Shown one piece after another: positions 46,905-57,379 of a stretch of 64,000 nt of DNA. Each line of letters starts with the position of its first letter. Position 1 is the stretch's first letter. The position numbers and the translations under genes are program-made. Origin of the DNA: Craterostigma plantagineum (taxonomy: Eukaryota; Streptophyta; Magnoliopsida; Lamiales; Linderniaceae); the NCBI GenBank assembly GCA_027422505.1, contig JAPQWV010001324.1, forward strand, positions 1 through 64,000, in the 5' to 3' direction. Under the pieces are notes generated by a model, which made no database searches, was not told the origin of the DNA, and was given only the letters and a program-made list of their open reading frames with translations.

Positions 46905-47545
46905 ATTTTATTTATTTATTTATTTGGATTATTTATTGGTATTATTTATTTGTATTATTTATTTGGATTATTTATTTGTATATTTTATTTATATTATTTA
47001 TTTGTATTATTTATTTGGATTATTTATTTGTATTATTTATTTGTATATTTTATATTATTATTTATTTGTATTATTTATTTGGATTATTTATTTGTATTAT
47101 TTATTTGTATTATTTATTGGTATTATTTATTTGGATTATGTATTTGTATTATATATTTGGATTATTTATTTGTATTATTTTCTTGTATTATTTATTGGTA
47201 TTATTTATTTGGATTATTTATTTGTATTATTTATTTGTATATTTTGTTTATATTATTTATTTGGATTAATTATTTGTATTATTTATTGGTATTATTTATT
47301 TGGATTATCTATATGTATATTTTATTTATATTATTTATTTGGATTATTTATTTGGATTATTTATTGGTATTATTTATTTGTATTATTTATTTGGATTATT
47401 TATTTGTATATTTTATTTATTTTATTTATATTATTTATTTGGATTATGTATTTGTATTATTATTTGGATTATTTATTTGTATTATTTATTGGTATTATTT
47501 ATTTGGATTATTTATTTTTATATTTATATTCGAAACGGAATAAAT
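46905..47545 (+). repeat. Satellite of TTATTTGGAT / TTATTTGTAT decamer-like units
   Basis: About 640 bp of TATTTATTTGGATTATTTAT and TTATTTGTATTATT variants. Because no unit contains a stop in two frames, it opens artificial frames of 212-258 codons made of Leu, Phe, Ile, Tyr and Cys. These are not taken as genes. Confidence 0.9.
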
Positions 47546-47620
47546 ATGCAAAGAAATATTGAAAACATATAGAAAATCCGTCCGATGCAATAAAAGATAA
47601 AAAAAACAATAGCAACAGCG

Positions 47621-48150
47621 TCAAGGAGCCTGGCGCCACCGGTCGTTGATCTCATTCAGCCTGGCTCGGAACTCGTCCGTACGCGTCGTTTCACCACGAT
47701 GCAGACTGGCTAGCATGTCCGTACTCAAGCTGTACATCGTGCTGTACCACTGCACATAGCAATAATACGTACGATTACACATATAAATATAAAAAAATCG
47801 ACATAAGATTTAATTACGTACGTAGTCGGCGTGGCTGCGCGGGGGTATGCATGCCGATGACGACCCCTGCTCCGTCGAAAGCAGGCGAGGATGCGAATGC
47901 TTCTCATACCAGTCCATGTACCCTCCAACGGTTTCACCAAGGTACTCCGCGGTGGCACGATTGAGGTACGAGAGGTTGAGGATGGAGGCATACGGGAACT
48001 GACGCCAAGCATGTTCTGCTGCATCGACGGAATGATGCACCTTATACCTCGTCGGGTCTGCTGGCATGACCGCCTTCCGTGGCGGATTCATCGGCGGCGG
48101 GATGACCTGCACGTACCCCAACTGGCGCAACACTCTCGAGGGCGAGTAGG
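47621..48150 (-). CDS. Plant mobile domain (PMD) protein, 3' part only
   Basis: PMD proteins (also carried by some MULE, gypsy and CACTA elements, and by MAIN-type genes) are typically several hundred residues. Here only the last part is present. The exon ending at 47822 reads SRVLRQLGYVQVIPPPMNPP, VHHSVDAAEHAWRQFPYASI, LNLSYLNRATAEYLGETVGG, YMDWYEKHSHPRLLS and HADY. The last exon 47749-47621 reads WYSTMYSLSTDMLASLHRGE, then FRARLNEINDRWRQAP and a stop. The splice GTACGT...GCAG and phase are good. No matching 5' part was found right of 48150 inside the element, so this is a truncated passenger gene or its remains. I assign the PMD family by recalled pattern only. Confidence 0.6.
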
Positions 48151-48299
48151 CTCAACGATAATAAATAATACACATAAATAATACAAATAAAATAAACCAA
48201 TAAATAATACACATAAATAACCCAAATAAATAATACAAATAAATAATATAAATAAATATATAAATAAAATATACTGTAACTAAAGATTAAAAAAAAAAA

Positions 48300-48475
48300 T
48301 TCGACCGAAATAAGATTTCGGTCGGCTGATTTCGGTCACTACTGTGCCGACCGAAGCATGATTTCGGTCGGCACTGTAACCGACCGAAGCGTGATTTCGG
48401 TCGGCACTGTAACCGACCGAAGCATGATTTCGGACGGCTCTGTAACCGACCGAAATTTGATTTCGGTCGGTTTTT
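48300..48475 (+). repeat. Tandem TTTCGGTCGGCACTGTAACC units
   Basis: Four to five copies of a roughly 36-bp unit with the core ACCGAAGCRTGATTTCGGTC. It mirrors the box array at the left side of the same MULE. Confidence 0.8.
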
Positions 48476-48785
48476 TTTTTTTTTTTTCGCCGAACGAAAA
48501 TACGTTAATTTGGCTTACCAGTCGTGAAAAAAAACCCTTTCCCTTTCCTAGTCCTGTCGGCGATCCATTGCGATTTCAGTTTTTTTTTTTTTTTTGGTCT
48601 GATTTGGATATGCGATTTGAAAAGTGTTGTCTGGACAGAGCTTTATATAGATATTTTTTCTTGTTTATTATAATTTTCTCTTTTTAAATTAATTTAAATA
48701 TCATAAGGACAAATCGTCTTTTCCTAGCCCTTTAGGGGCGGTAACAAGTAAAAAGGGGGCGGTAATAGTAATCCCCAAACAAAAC

Positions 48786-49402
48786 CACTTCTTGATCCTC
48801 TTTGCAGTGTCATATACTCTTCTCTTCTTTGTCCTCTCGGTATCTTCAAACGCTGATGTTGCCATACATCAATATAATATAATAATACATATAAACAATA
48901 ATAACGATAATCAACTGCTGTCCCTCGCGTTGTCTGAAGCCTTACGTTTAGCAAGACAGGAAAAATAAGGTAATAATTTGCGTAAAGTCAATCTTTTTAG
49001 CTTTTTCCTCTTATCAGCATCGATGCCTTCTGATTGACATATCTGCTGCTATTTGAGGCAACATATGTTTCAGTTCCATGACTTACGATGTAATATATCA
49101 CTTTCCCTGTCTGAAAAAAAGATTACTTTCTTTCGTTCCTTCACTTCGCTTAGCTGCTTTTGAAGCTTGAGCAAAACCATTAACATGGGTTCTTCTGTAA
49201 TAATAATAATAATGGCAGTTAGGCCTCTACTTTAGTTGCCAAGCTAAAGGTTGGCCCTTGTCCGTAAATGTGGTCCAATTTGGATCATCTGTGCATAATT
49301 ATGAGATTTTTCATAATGTAATATGCTTTTGATTTCTTCTTTTATTCAATTTTTTTTTTTTCAGATTGATCATTAGAAATGTGATAAAATATCAGGAAGA
49401 AG
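48786..49402. other. Spacer and leader of the CRLK-type gene
   Basis: Contains a (TAA)n run near 49197-49211 and ordinary AT-rich sequence with possible leader introns (CAG at 49363). No other gene was recognised. Confidence 0.55.
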
Positions 49403-51999
49403 ATGAGAGAAACCTCTTTAGGTTTGATAATCGGAGTTTCGATCGGAGTCGTGATAGGAATCACATTGGGCGTGATCGGATTCTTCTGCATTTTAAGATA
49501 CCGTAGAAATATCTCGGGAATCGGGAAAATAAATTCAAGATCGAGCTCGACCACACCAATTCGCGCCGGCGATAATGATAATAATGGAGCCGACGGTTCT
49601 TGCGACGACTCGTCGGTTCGTAGCGCATCGCCAAAGTCTTCCACAACGCAGAGTCGGCCTTCTTGGTCGTGGATTGGGAGCGTTAAGAAGGCGAATAATC
49701 CCGTCTCTGCATCTGGGATCCCCGAATATTCTTACAGGTACTTCAACTACATATATGGCGCCTCGCTTTTGTTGGAAATATATAAAATAAAAAAATGATG
49801 CACTCCATTTGAGTTTGAACTTTCTTCAACATGATATCAGAGGACATGCCCAAAGGTCATGGGTACGAATCCTCATGACCACTCATTATAGAAAAAGTTC
49901 AGGTCGAAGGATATATAACAGAGAAATCAGCCAGCCTAGATGTAAGGGAGTGTGATGGAAATAAGTATATAAAAAAAAAATAACACTCCCTTTTAAGTTT
50001 AAGTTTTTTGGGTGAAGTGATCACGGGGCAGTTTTCTTCCATCCATGTTGTGAGAAAAGGAATAATTTCGCTCTAGATTGATCGCTTTTATGACAACTTT
50101 TAATGGCAGGGAAGTGCAGAGGGCAACGAATAACTTTACGACATTGATAGGTAAAGGAGCGTACGGCCCCGTGTACAAGGCTCGGATGTCGTCCAGCGAA
50201 ACCGTTGCCGTTATCGCAATTGATTCCAAGCAAGGGGAGAAAGAATTTCAAACCGAGGTTTGTTGCTTGTTCGTACTAATTCTCTTGAAAAGGAGTGAAA
50301 AGCACTTCATCCAACTACTTCTAATTGTGGTGTAAGAAATCTTTAGGTAATGTTGTTGGGAAGGCTACATCACAGAAACCTCGTGAACTTAGTCGGCTAT
50401 TGCTCGGAGAAGAGCCAGCGCATGCTTATATACGTATACATGGGCGGAGGAAGCTTAGCTTCTCGCCTTTACAGTAAGCTGAAATCCTCTCAATTTCTAA
50501 CCACTCCTACTTTGAACTTACTACATTTTCCTTACGAAAAAACAGACGAAAAGCTCGAACCTTTGAACTGGGATTTACGTCTTCAGATAGCCCTCGACGT
50601 GGCCCGAGGATTAGAGTATCTCCACGACGGTGTGAGTATATTCAATGGCATGTGTTTGATTCTTTCTCCTTCTCTTTTCTTTTTTTTTTTCTTCAATGGC
50701 CGTCAACATTTTTTCAGGCAGTTCCTCCCGTGATTCATCGGGATATCAAATCGTCGAATATATTACTGGACCAATCCATGCGAGCCCGAGTAAGCCGCCC
50801 GCCAATCTCTTACACATCATATGTGCAGCAAAATGAAACTCTTTAAGTTTTGTCTCAAAATGATGCCCAGGTGGCCGACTTTGGACTGTCGATGGAAGAA
50901 GCTCTGAACAAGCAAGTCTCTTACAACATCCGAGGGACCTTCGGTTACCTCGATCCCGAGTACGTGTCCACACGTTCCTTCACGAAGAAGAGCGACGTCT
51001 ACAGCTACGGCGTGTTGCTGTTCGAGCTCATCGCGGGGCTTAATCCTCTTCAGGGGCTCATGGAACACGTCGAGCTGGTAATTGTACGATCCCGTATTTT
51101 GTTTTGGCTGACAAGAAAAAGATCGTTACTAATTCAGTCGAGTGATTAATTCACCTAAAAGCTTAAGCTGTAGTATTACTATTTTAAATTTATATATTCA
51201 CGCTCCCACGCATACGGGCTGACTTCCTTAAGGTGCGTTTGGTATGCGAAATTCGACGTGCAGAAGAAAAGAAAATGGGTGATGGTACAATACGCGAAGC
51301 GTGATGTATCATGATACGATGCGTATCATTACATTTTTCTTTCATTTTCCCTACCGAATTCCGCATACACCAACGCACCATAGATATCTATAGCCTTAAT
51401 GGTGTACGCTCGGTGGTGTGCGAAATTCGATGCATTGAGGAAAGGAAAGTTTAACAGTATGCTAAGAACCATTGTACATTACGTTTCGTGTGTCGTACCG
51501 TTTTTTACGCATACCAAACACATCATAAATGGACGTCGTGACGATTTGTATCCAAGACTTCTTTATCCCCTTAAAGTCTGATATTACACCGAACCGAACG
51601 ATCATTTCACCTAAAAGTTTAACCTTCAACGCACCGTATCATATACTAAAATTTGTATATTTTCGTTCTGTGGTTTAGGCTGCTATGAGCACCGATGGAA
51701 AGGCCGGGTGGGAAGAGATAGCCGATCCTCGGCTCCTCCTCGACGACGGCGGATTCGACGTCAAAGAACTCAACGAAGTAGCGAACCTTGCGCACAAATG
51801 CGTGAGCCATATCCCTAAGCGAAGGCCTTCGATGAGAGACGTCGTTCAGCTTCTCTCGAGGGTCGTCGAGTCGAGGAGCGGAAGCTCTAGTAGTAGTACG
51901 AGGTATCGCACGGCGATTATAACCGAAGCCGAGGACGAAGTTGTCGTCGACGTGGGATTGGAACAAGTGTTGAAATTCCATGAGGATGGAATCTGCTGA
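49403..51999 (+). CDS. CRLK: Calcium/calmodulin-regulated receptor-like kinase (CRLK1/2-like)
   Basis: A plasma-membrane kinase; Arabidopsis CRLK1 binds calmodulin and acts in cold signalling upstream of MEKK1. Seven exons (49403-49737, 50110-50257, 50347-50473, 50546-50631, 50718-50789, 50871-51077, 51679-51999) join in phase to 431 aa. There is a short extracellular end, one membrane span (LGLIIGVSIGVVIGITLGVI) and a Ser-rich linker. The kinase domain has GKGAYGPVYK, GEKEFQTEVMLLGRLHHRNL, VIHRDIKSSNILLDQSMRAR, VADFGLSMEE, RGTFGYLDPEYVSTRSFTKK, SDVYSYGVLLFELIAG and RRPSMRDVVQLLSRVV. The family text VAVK is read as VAVIAIDSKQGE: two residues including the ATP-anchoring Lys are absent, with frame kept. 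The acidic C-terminal tail fits the CRLK group. Confidence 0.9.
49770..50011 (+). mobile_element. TRIM-like miniature LTR element in CRLK intron 1
   Basis: Two short direct repeats begin TGTTGGAAATATATAAAAT (49770) and TGATGGAAATAAGTATATA (49953), each continuing to an ACTCC(M)TTTKAGTTT box. Between them sit CAACATGATATCAGAGGACA, close to a tRNA-Met primer-binding site, and TGTAAGGGAGTG, a purine tract just before the second repeat. There is no coding capacity. It resembles the element in the expansin intron at 39262. Confidence 0.65.
51232..51530. mobile_element. Two adjacent related foldback MITEs in CRLK intron 6
   Basis: The first (51232-51379) has ends GGTGCGTTTGGTATGCG and CGCATACACCAACGCACC. 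The second (about 51396-51530) has GGTGTACGCTCGG, TGTGCGAAATTCGATGC and ACGCATACCAAACACATC. Both contain a GCGAAATTCG box after the left end. Target duplications could not be fixed. Confidence 0.55.
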
Positions 52000-52150
52000 T
52001 GTATAGAAACATTTAGAACAGTCTTGAATCTTGTCTGAGGACGACGAATGTTGAAGCAATAATTATTATATTATTTAATTTTTTTTTTAATTTACAAAAT
52101 GAATTCAGCCTTTAACAGTTAACTTCATTCAGCATCATAAGAAAAAAAAA

Positions 52151-53999
52151 ATGAGAAACGCAAGCGAAGTGAAGAACAAAACCTACTGCGTCACTGGTTC
52201 AACTGGTTACATTGGATCGTGGCTTGTGAAGTCTCTCCTTGAAAGAGGCTATGGAGTCCATGCTACTCTGCGAAATCCAGGTCAATATAGCCTTCTTACC
52301 GTCCTCTACTACTTTCTTTTTTATTTCAGCTGTGAAATGTTTTGACTTGAGACAGTGGAGTGTTTAGCTTAGTGGCTTGCTGTAATTAGCGAATCGATTG
52401 ACTGTATTTTTGTCGAGGCGGTGATGAACTTTTCAAAGATGATAAACCTTTGATGCAGAAGATTACTTGAAGATAAGCGCAGGGAACCCTTCCTTTGACG
52501 AAGAATCTGAGTTAGTTCATGTGATTTTGTGTGATTGATGGTTAAACATCGTCTTGTAGATTAAATAAGGTCCGATTGATCATAGGAAAATATTGCGTAA
52601 AACTGGACCATCATATTGTTTTCATACGCCAATTCTCACGTTTGAGCGTAAATTCACTGTAACAATGTCTATTCACTGGTATTTATGTGCCGTTGATGTT
52701 ATAATCCAGACAAGGCATCTCATTTCCTTAACCTTTGGAGAGGCAGAGAGAGATTGAGTCTCTTTAAAGCTGATTTAAACGAAGAAGGAAGCTTTGATGA
52801 TGCTGTAAGAGGATGTGATGGTGTTTTTCATGTTGCAGCGTCGATGGAGTTCGAACTACCTCTTCAAGAAAATCTCGGTGAGATCAACAATCGCTTTCCT
52901 TTAACTAATTCTAAGCTCCTTCTTGTGTTGGTGAAGTGATTTGGAATTTCAATACAGACTATGTCAAGACAGAACTTGTTACTCCAGCGATAAAAGGGAC
53001 CGTGAACGTTCTCAAAGCGTGCCTTAAATCAAAAACTGTTAAGAGAGTCGTTTTCACTTCATCGATCAGCACGTTGACTGCTAAAGATGGCTCGGGCAAC
53101 TATTTACCGGTCGTGGACGAATCTTGCCAGACAACAGTCGATAGAGTCCTCGAGTCTAAAGCAAGCGGTTGGGTACTATACATTGCTTATTACTTCTCAT
53201 ATCCATATGCATTCGAATTTCAAGTCATATACTATGTCACTCTTTAGGTCTATGTGCTCTCCAAGCTTCTAACAGAAGAAGCAGCATTTGAATTCTCCAA
53301 GAATAATGGAATTGATTTAGTATCTGTTATTACAACCACCGTTGGTGGTCCTTTTCTTACTCCAACCGTTCCAACGAGCATTAGAGTACTCCTCTCTCCT
53401 ATATCAGGTATTTTTCTTATCGTGAACGAGCGTACTAGGGCCAAACATAAACTAGTTTTTCCAATTTCCTTATTTAACCGAAACATAACAAGAATCTGTT
53501 TCCCTCTCGAAATGTTAATATTCAGGCGAACTCAAGTTATTTCAGATATTGTCTGCCGTAAATTCGAGAATGGGATCGATAGCTTTAGTCCACATTTCAG
53601 ACATATGCAATGCACACATATTTCTAATGGAGCACGAAGGTGCACAAGGACGATACATATGCTGCACAGGAAGCCGAGTAATGTCCGAAATCATAGATAT
53701 TCTTGATAGGCCACCAAAGCGCTGCATTGAGCCGAGGTATTTCTTTCTGTCGTGAAGTTTAGTTTTTTGATGATCTGAGATTGATAATATTGGTATACTG
53801 ATGATCCCTAAATAACGCCTGCTGGCTTTAATTACGTGTGCTTTAAAGGGTTGCTGACTCGGAGATTAGTTCCCTCCCTATTGAGATATCGTCGAAGAAG
53901 ATCAGAGATTTGGGGTTTAAGTTCGAATATAGCTTTGAAGATGTTGTGTGTCAGAGTTTGCAGAAGTGTGTTGATTTCGGGTTTTTAGCTACTCAGTAG
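52151..53999 (+). CDS. Anthocyanidin reductase / DFR-like NAD(P)H-dependent reductase
   Basis: An extended short-chain reductase of the DFR/ANR/vestitone reductase group; substrate unknown. Six exons (52151-52280, 52710-52877, 52958-53172, 53248-53407, 53526-53736, 53849-53999) join in phase to 344 aa without breaks. The Rossmann motif [11 protein letters not shown] is at residues 15-25, RNP follows at the NADP-binding loop, then [39 protein letters not shown] text ([20 protein letters not shown]), the catalytic Ser in VFTSSIS, and the YxxxK pair in YVLSK. The end reads [17 protein letters not shown]. It groups by eye with ANR-like enzymes rather than true DFR, because the DFR substrate loop is not recognisable. 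It starts only 152 bp after the CRLK stop, same strand. Confidence 0.88.
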
Positions 54000-54231
54000 T
54001 TCTTAAGTGTTCAATCCTTGAATTGCAATGGCAAAAACTCTTCTTCAATGAAAGGTTGGCCGTGACAGTTTATTTCTTCGAAGAATAAGCTAGCTGAAAG
54101 TTCTTTTGAACAATTCTTTATTGCACACAAGTCTATAAACATGGGAATTTTAACATGGAATGTCACGCGACGTGTACAAATCAAGAAAAGACAGACAAGA
54201 GACCATAATCTTTCTCCTTCGTTTTACTTTT

Positions 54232-54606
54232 TTAGCCTGCGCTTTGCGTGCCAGGGTTAGCCATCTTCTTCTCGGGCTTGGAAGCTGACGTGTCTTCATC
54301 TCCATGAGCAGATTCTATTGCAGCGTCCTGCGCCTTGTCGGCAGTCTTCCTCGTTTTCTCCTCTGCAATTCTCTGAAGCTCCTCCGCCGTTGAAGTTGCT
54401 CTCTCTTCGCCGCCGCCGCCCTTCTTCGCCGCCTCTTTGGCGTATCTTCTCTGCGTTTTTCGTTAATCAATCAGTATTAGAAGCTGGTCAAAAAGTTTGT
54501 GATTGGATTGTACCTTAGTCGAGACAGCACAGAGGAGTTTGGTGGTTCTTGGGGATGATGCTTGCCAGGTTCTGTAGAGAGTCAACAGAGTTGTTCTATT
54601 TGCCAT
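54232..54606 (-). CDS. Small LEA-like protein, probably organellar
   Basis: Two exons, 54606-54514 and 54450-54232, give 103 codons with stop. The N-terminus MANRTTLLTLYRTWQASSPR is basic and hydroxylated, as in mitochondrial presequences. After the splice it reads RRYAKEAAKKGGGGEERATS, ELQRIAEEKTRKTADKAQDA and ends KPEKKMANPGTQSAG. It is Ala/Lys/Glu-rich, lacks Cys and hydrophobic spans, and has LEA-like AEEKTRKTADKAQDA text. Splice sites and phase are good and no break is present. I do not recognise a named gene; LEA-like is a composition-based suggestion. Confidence 0.65.
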
Positions 54607-55519
54607 ATTTGTCTCTTTTGTGTTTCTAAGACATAGAGCTCAGCTCTTATTGTATAATCTTGGAATTGAAGGTGCGAGATTGTGGTACACGCGTCTCTTG
54701 GTGCGAAGTATGATTTAGCACGTGGCAACTCTATAGTGCTCGTTGACGTGGGCCTGGAGCCCAATAGTGTGTCTGCTGGCCCGTTAATGAATAATGAGCA
54801 TCTTATGTTTGTCTATAATTGGTCTCTCAAGCTTGCGAAGTGTAATTAAATTGTGCTCGTTCTTCACCGACGGACTGTGACATTCTGATCTGCTCAGGCT
54901 TATCCGAAATTCTGTTAAATCCTATTTTCGGATCAGGTAAAGGTTGATTTTAGCGAATTCCCTCCTTAGGTTACTCGGATCGTCTCTAATTTATTGGATT
55001 ATCGTAGTATGGCTGATTGATAGGTTGAGCTGATTTTATTCTTTTTGTTTGAGTTTGCTCTTTCTTATGCATAGTTTGATCAATCACGTGGTTTGGTTTC
55101 TTGCTTTGTTTTCTTTTTTTTTTCTTATTTGTGCGGATAATTATGCTTTTTTTATAGGTGGTGTATTACCCCTGTTTAAATTTGGTGTTTATCCCTGTTT
55201 ATTGGCTATCCATGTGTTTCTCTTCAGCTAACAGCTGCAAAGATGTACTCTTTGGTTGTTTATGTAATAGACTGTTCCCAATTTCCCGTTGATTAGACTT
55301 CATGAGAACGGTATACATGCCACTGCCTGATATCTGTGGATATAGTTCTTATTAATGAGCGGATTTCTTCTATTTTGATATATTGTTCTTTCACTTTCTA
55401 TGGTATTTTGCCGATTCATAGAATCTTTGTTTTTTCTTCAATAAGGTCTGAGCATTCACAAGCCAGCTCAAGAATACCGCAGTCGCTTCACTTCATTTGC
55501 TTAATCAACCAAGTTTTTC
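54607..55519. other. Spacer and spliced leader of the eIF1 gene
   Basis: Probably a bidirectional promoter region for the LEA-like and eIF1 genes. A leader exon likely ends near GATCAG/GTAAAG (about 54938) and resumes just upstream of the ATG at 55520, as is common for plant SUI1 genes. The leader intron is inferred. Confidence 0.5.
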
Positions 55520-55876
55520 ATGTCTGATCTTGACGTCCAAATCCCGTCTACGTTCGGTAAATATTTTCCACTTTGAAATTGTTTATGACAACAGGTACGA
55601 GAAGTTTTATACATCACATATGTTCAAGTCTAATTTTTCTGGTGATTTTTTTAGATCCTTTTGCCGATGCAAATGCTGATAACTCTGGGGCCGGGTCGAA
55701 AGACTACGTTCACATTCGCATTCAACAGCGCAATGGCCGAAAAAGCCTGACCACTGTTCAGGGACTGAAGAAAGAGTTCAGCTACAGCAAGATTTTAAAG
55801 GACCTTAAGAAAGAATTCTGCTGCAATGGAACTGTTGTTCAAGACCCAGAGTTGGGCCAGGTTTACTTTTTCCTTA

Positions 55877-55928
<52 letters not shown>

Positions 55929-56165
55929 GATCTGTGTAGAAAAAAGAATTGCATGTCATATTCAAACAAGAAATACTCACTCTGTGGTGTAGGTGATTCA
56001 ACTCCAAGGTGATCAGCGAAAGAACGCATCGACCTTTCTCATTCAGGTCATTTCTACCTTCCTTCACTGTTGTCGTTGTATGATTAAATTAAAGTCTCTT
56101 TCTTCTTGTCTGTGGAGCAGGCTGGGATTGTGAAGAAGGAGCACATCAAAATACATGGTTTCTGA
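55520..56165 (+). CDS. SUI1: Translation initiation factor eIF1 (SUI1 homologue)
   Basis: Start-codon selection factor of the 43S complex. Four exons (55520-55556, 55655-55860, 55993-56046, 56121-56165) join to 113 aa, the usual plant length. It reads MSDLDVQIPSTFDPFADANA, then VHIRIQQRNGRKSLTTVQGL, KKEFSYSKILKDLKKEFCCN, GTVVQDPELGQVIQLQGDQR and ends GIVKKEHIKIHGF, the SUI1 ending. There are no breaks. A (CT)n(TA)n tract lies in intron 2. Confidence 0.97.
55878..55929. repeat. (CT)n(AT)n microsatellite in eIF1 intron 2
   Basis: A run of CT dinucleotides passes into alternating AT, just after the exon 2 donor. Confidence 0.9.
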
Positions 56166-57379
56166 TCGTTGGCATGCATAAGTAATGTGAGCTTTGGCCT
56201 ATGGTGCTGTGTGTTTAGTATGTTAAATTTGCTACCTACTCTAGGTGTGGTTTGGTTTAGTATATCTTTGCAAGTCATTTATGGATCATCAATAATGGAT
56301 GGAGTTGAATAATACTTGCAGTTGGATTTGTTTCGTGTTCATGATCCTTTGTTGATTGTTGATATGGTGATCTTTGAAATAATGAAGTATTGGTTGACTT
56401 ATGAATTATTTTTTGATAAAATTAATTGCATTGTTTATGATATTATTAATGAATTTTAATAGTGAAATGTTAGTTACATAAATAACTTATTAGAAGGCCC
56501 GGGGTTGTATTTATCCAATTGGGTATAATCCATCCTATTTAAAAATATGACAAGTAACGTTCATTTAGTTAAACATACGTATGCTTATTTTATCATTTAG
56601 TTAAACATACGTATGCGTATTGGGTTAGGGTAGGGTGTAATGGGCTCGTGTTACTTCTTCAGATAATTATAATAAAGTAATTTTAATACTAAGGATGAGG
56701 AATTTTATGGTGCTCACGTGAGCACCTTATGTGGACACCTGTTGATGTGACATCGATTCGTGTCATTTCAACATCTCACATCGACATCTAAGATAATATC
56801 GTCTTAATTAACACCTTATATGATCCATTAATTGACATTTCGGACGCTAATGTGGCATATTGTACGCCTTACATAACATTTTTCGTGTCAACGAAATATA
56901 TCGCGTCCGAAATGTCAATTAATGGATCATATAAGGTGTTAATTAAGACGACATTATCTTAGATGTCGATGTGGGATGTTGAAATGGCACGAATCGATGA
57001 AACATCAACAAGTGCCCACATAAGGTTATGTGAGCACCATAAAATTCCTCAACTAAGGATTACGTCTTTTTAATTCTTTCCAAAGATAAAGCCGCGAAGA
57101 TTTCTGCCCGGCCCGACCCGTTACTTTTGAATAGTTGGACCAATTAATTAAGTGGCTGAGTGAGCCCAGTTTAAACCTCGCAACCTAACCCACAAGTCAT
57201 TTCATTTTCTACCTCTTCAAAGGAATAGGAAAATTGATTCGATTTCTGAGACCCCTTCGATTCGATCTGTATGGTCTTAATATATAGGTTATTCGAATTC
57301 TTCTGCGATTCAGCGATAAACTATCTGCTTCAGCTGATTTACTAGCTAGAGTTGTTGTTAATCTAAGGATTCTGACATC
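56166..57379. other. Spacer between eIF1 and DDRGK1
   Basis: Holds the eIF1 3' UTR, the foldback element at 56697-57051 and the DDRGK1 leader. A repeated TTAGTTAAACATACGTATGC occurs twice near 56566 and 56597. No gene was recognised. Confidence 0.6.
56697..57051. mobile_element. Foldback MULE-type MITE with perfect 9-bp TSD
   Basis: A 355-bp element that is almost entirely an inverted repeat: arms of about 150 bp run from GAGGAATTTTATGGTGCTCA inward and are mirrored to the right end TGAGCACCATAAAATTCCTC. They include GATCCATTAATTGACATTTC in both arms. The target duplication ACTAAGGAT is identical on both sides (56688-56696, 57052-57060). The 9-bp size points to Mutator-type transposition. 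Confidence 0.9.

Larger units (their letters stand above)
46351..48776. mobile_element. MULE with plant-mobile-domain gene, 2.4 kb, 9-bp TSD
   Basis: Flanked by a perfect 9-bp direct repeat AAACAAAAC (46342-46350 and 48777-48785). Terminal inverted repeats: the left reads GGATTGCTGTTCACCGCCCC and the right, inward, GGATTACTATTACCGCCCCC. Both continue with a C-run/T-run, then GTYACCGCCCCTAAAGG and about 15 more related bases, about 65 bp in all. Inside are two blocks of TTTCGGTC repeats, a long TTATTTGGAT-type satellite and, on the minus strand, the 3' exons of a plant-mobile-domain (PMD) gene. No MULE transposase was recognised, so it is probably mobilised in trans. Confidence 0.85.

Noticed and set aside
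46767..47562. 258- and 212-codon hydrophobic frames
   Set aside because: They are translations of the TTATTTGGAT-type satellite inside the MULE and exist in more than one frame.
48358..48687. 109-codon frame starting with repeated ISVGTVTDRS
   Set aside because: It is a translation of the 36-bp TTTCGGTC tandem units and adjoining MULE end.
49342..49646. Minus-strand frames of 100 and 61 codons
   Set aside because: Antisense to the first exon of the CRLK-type gene.
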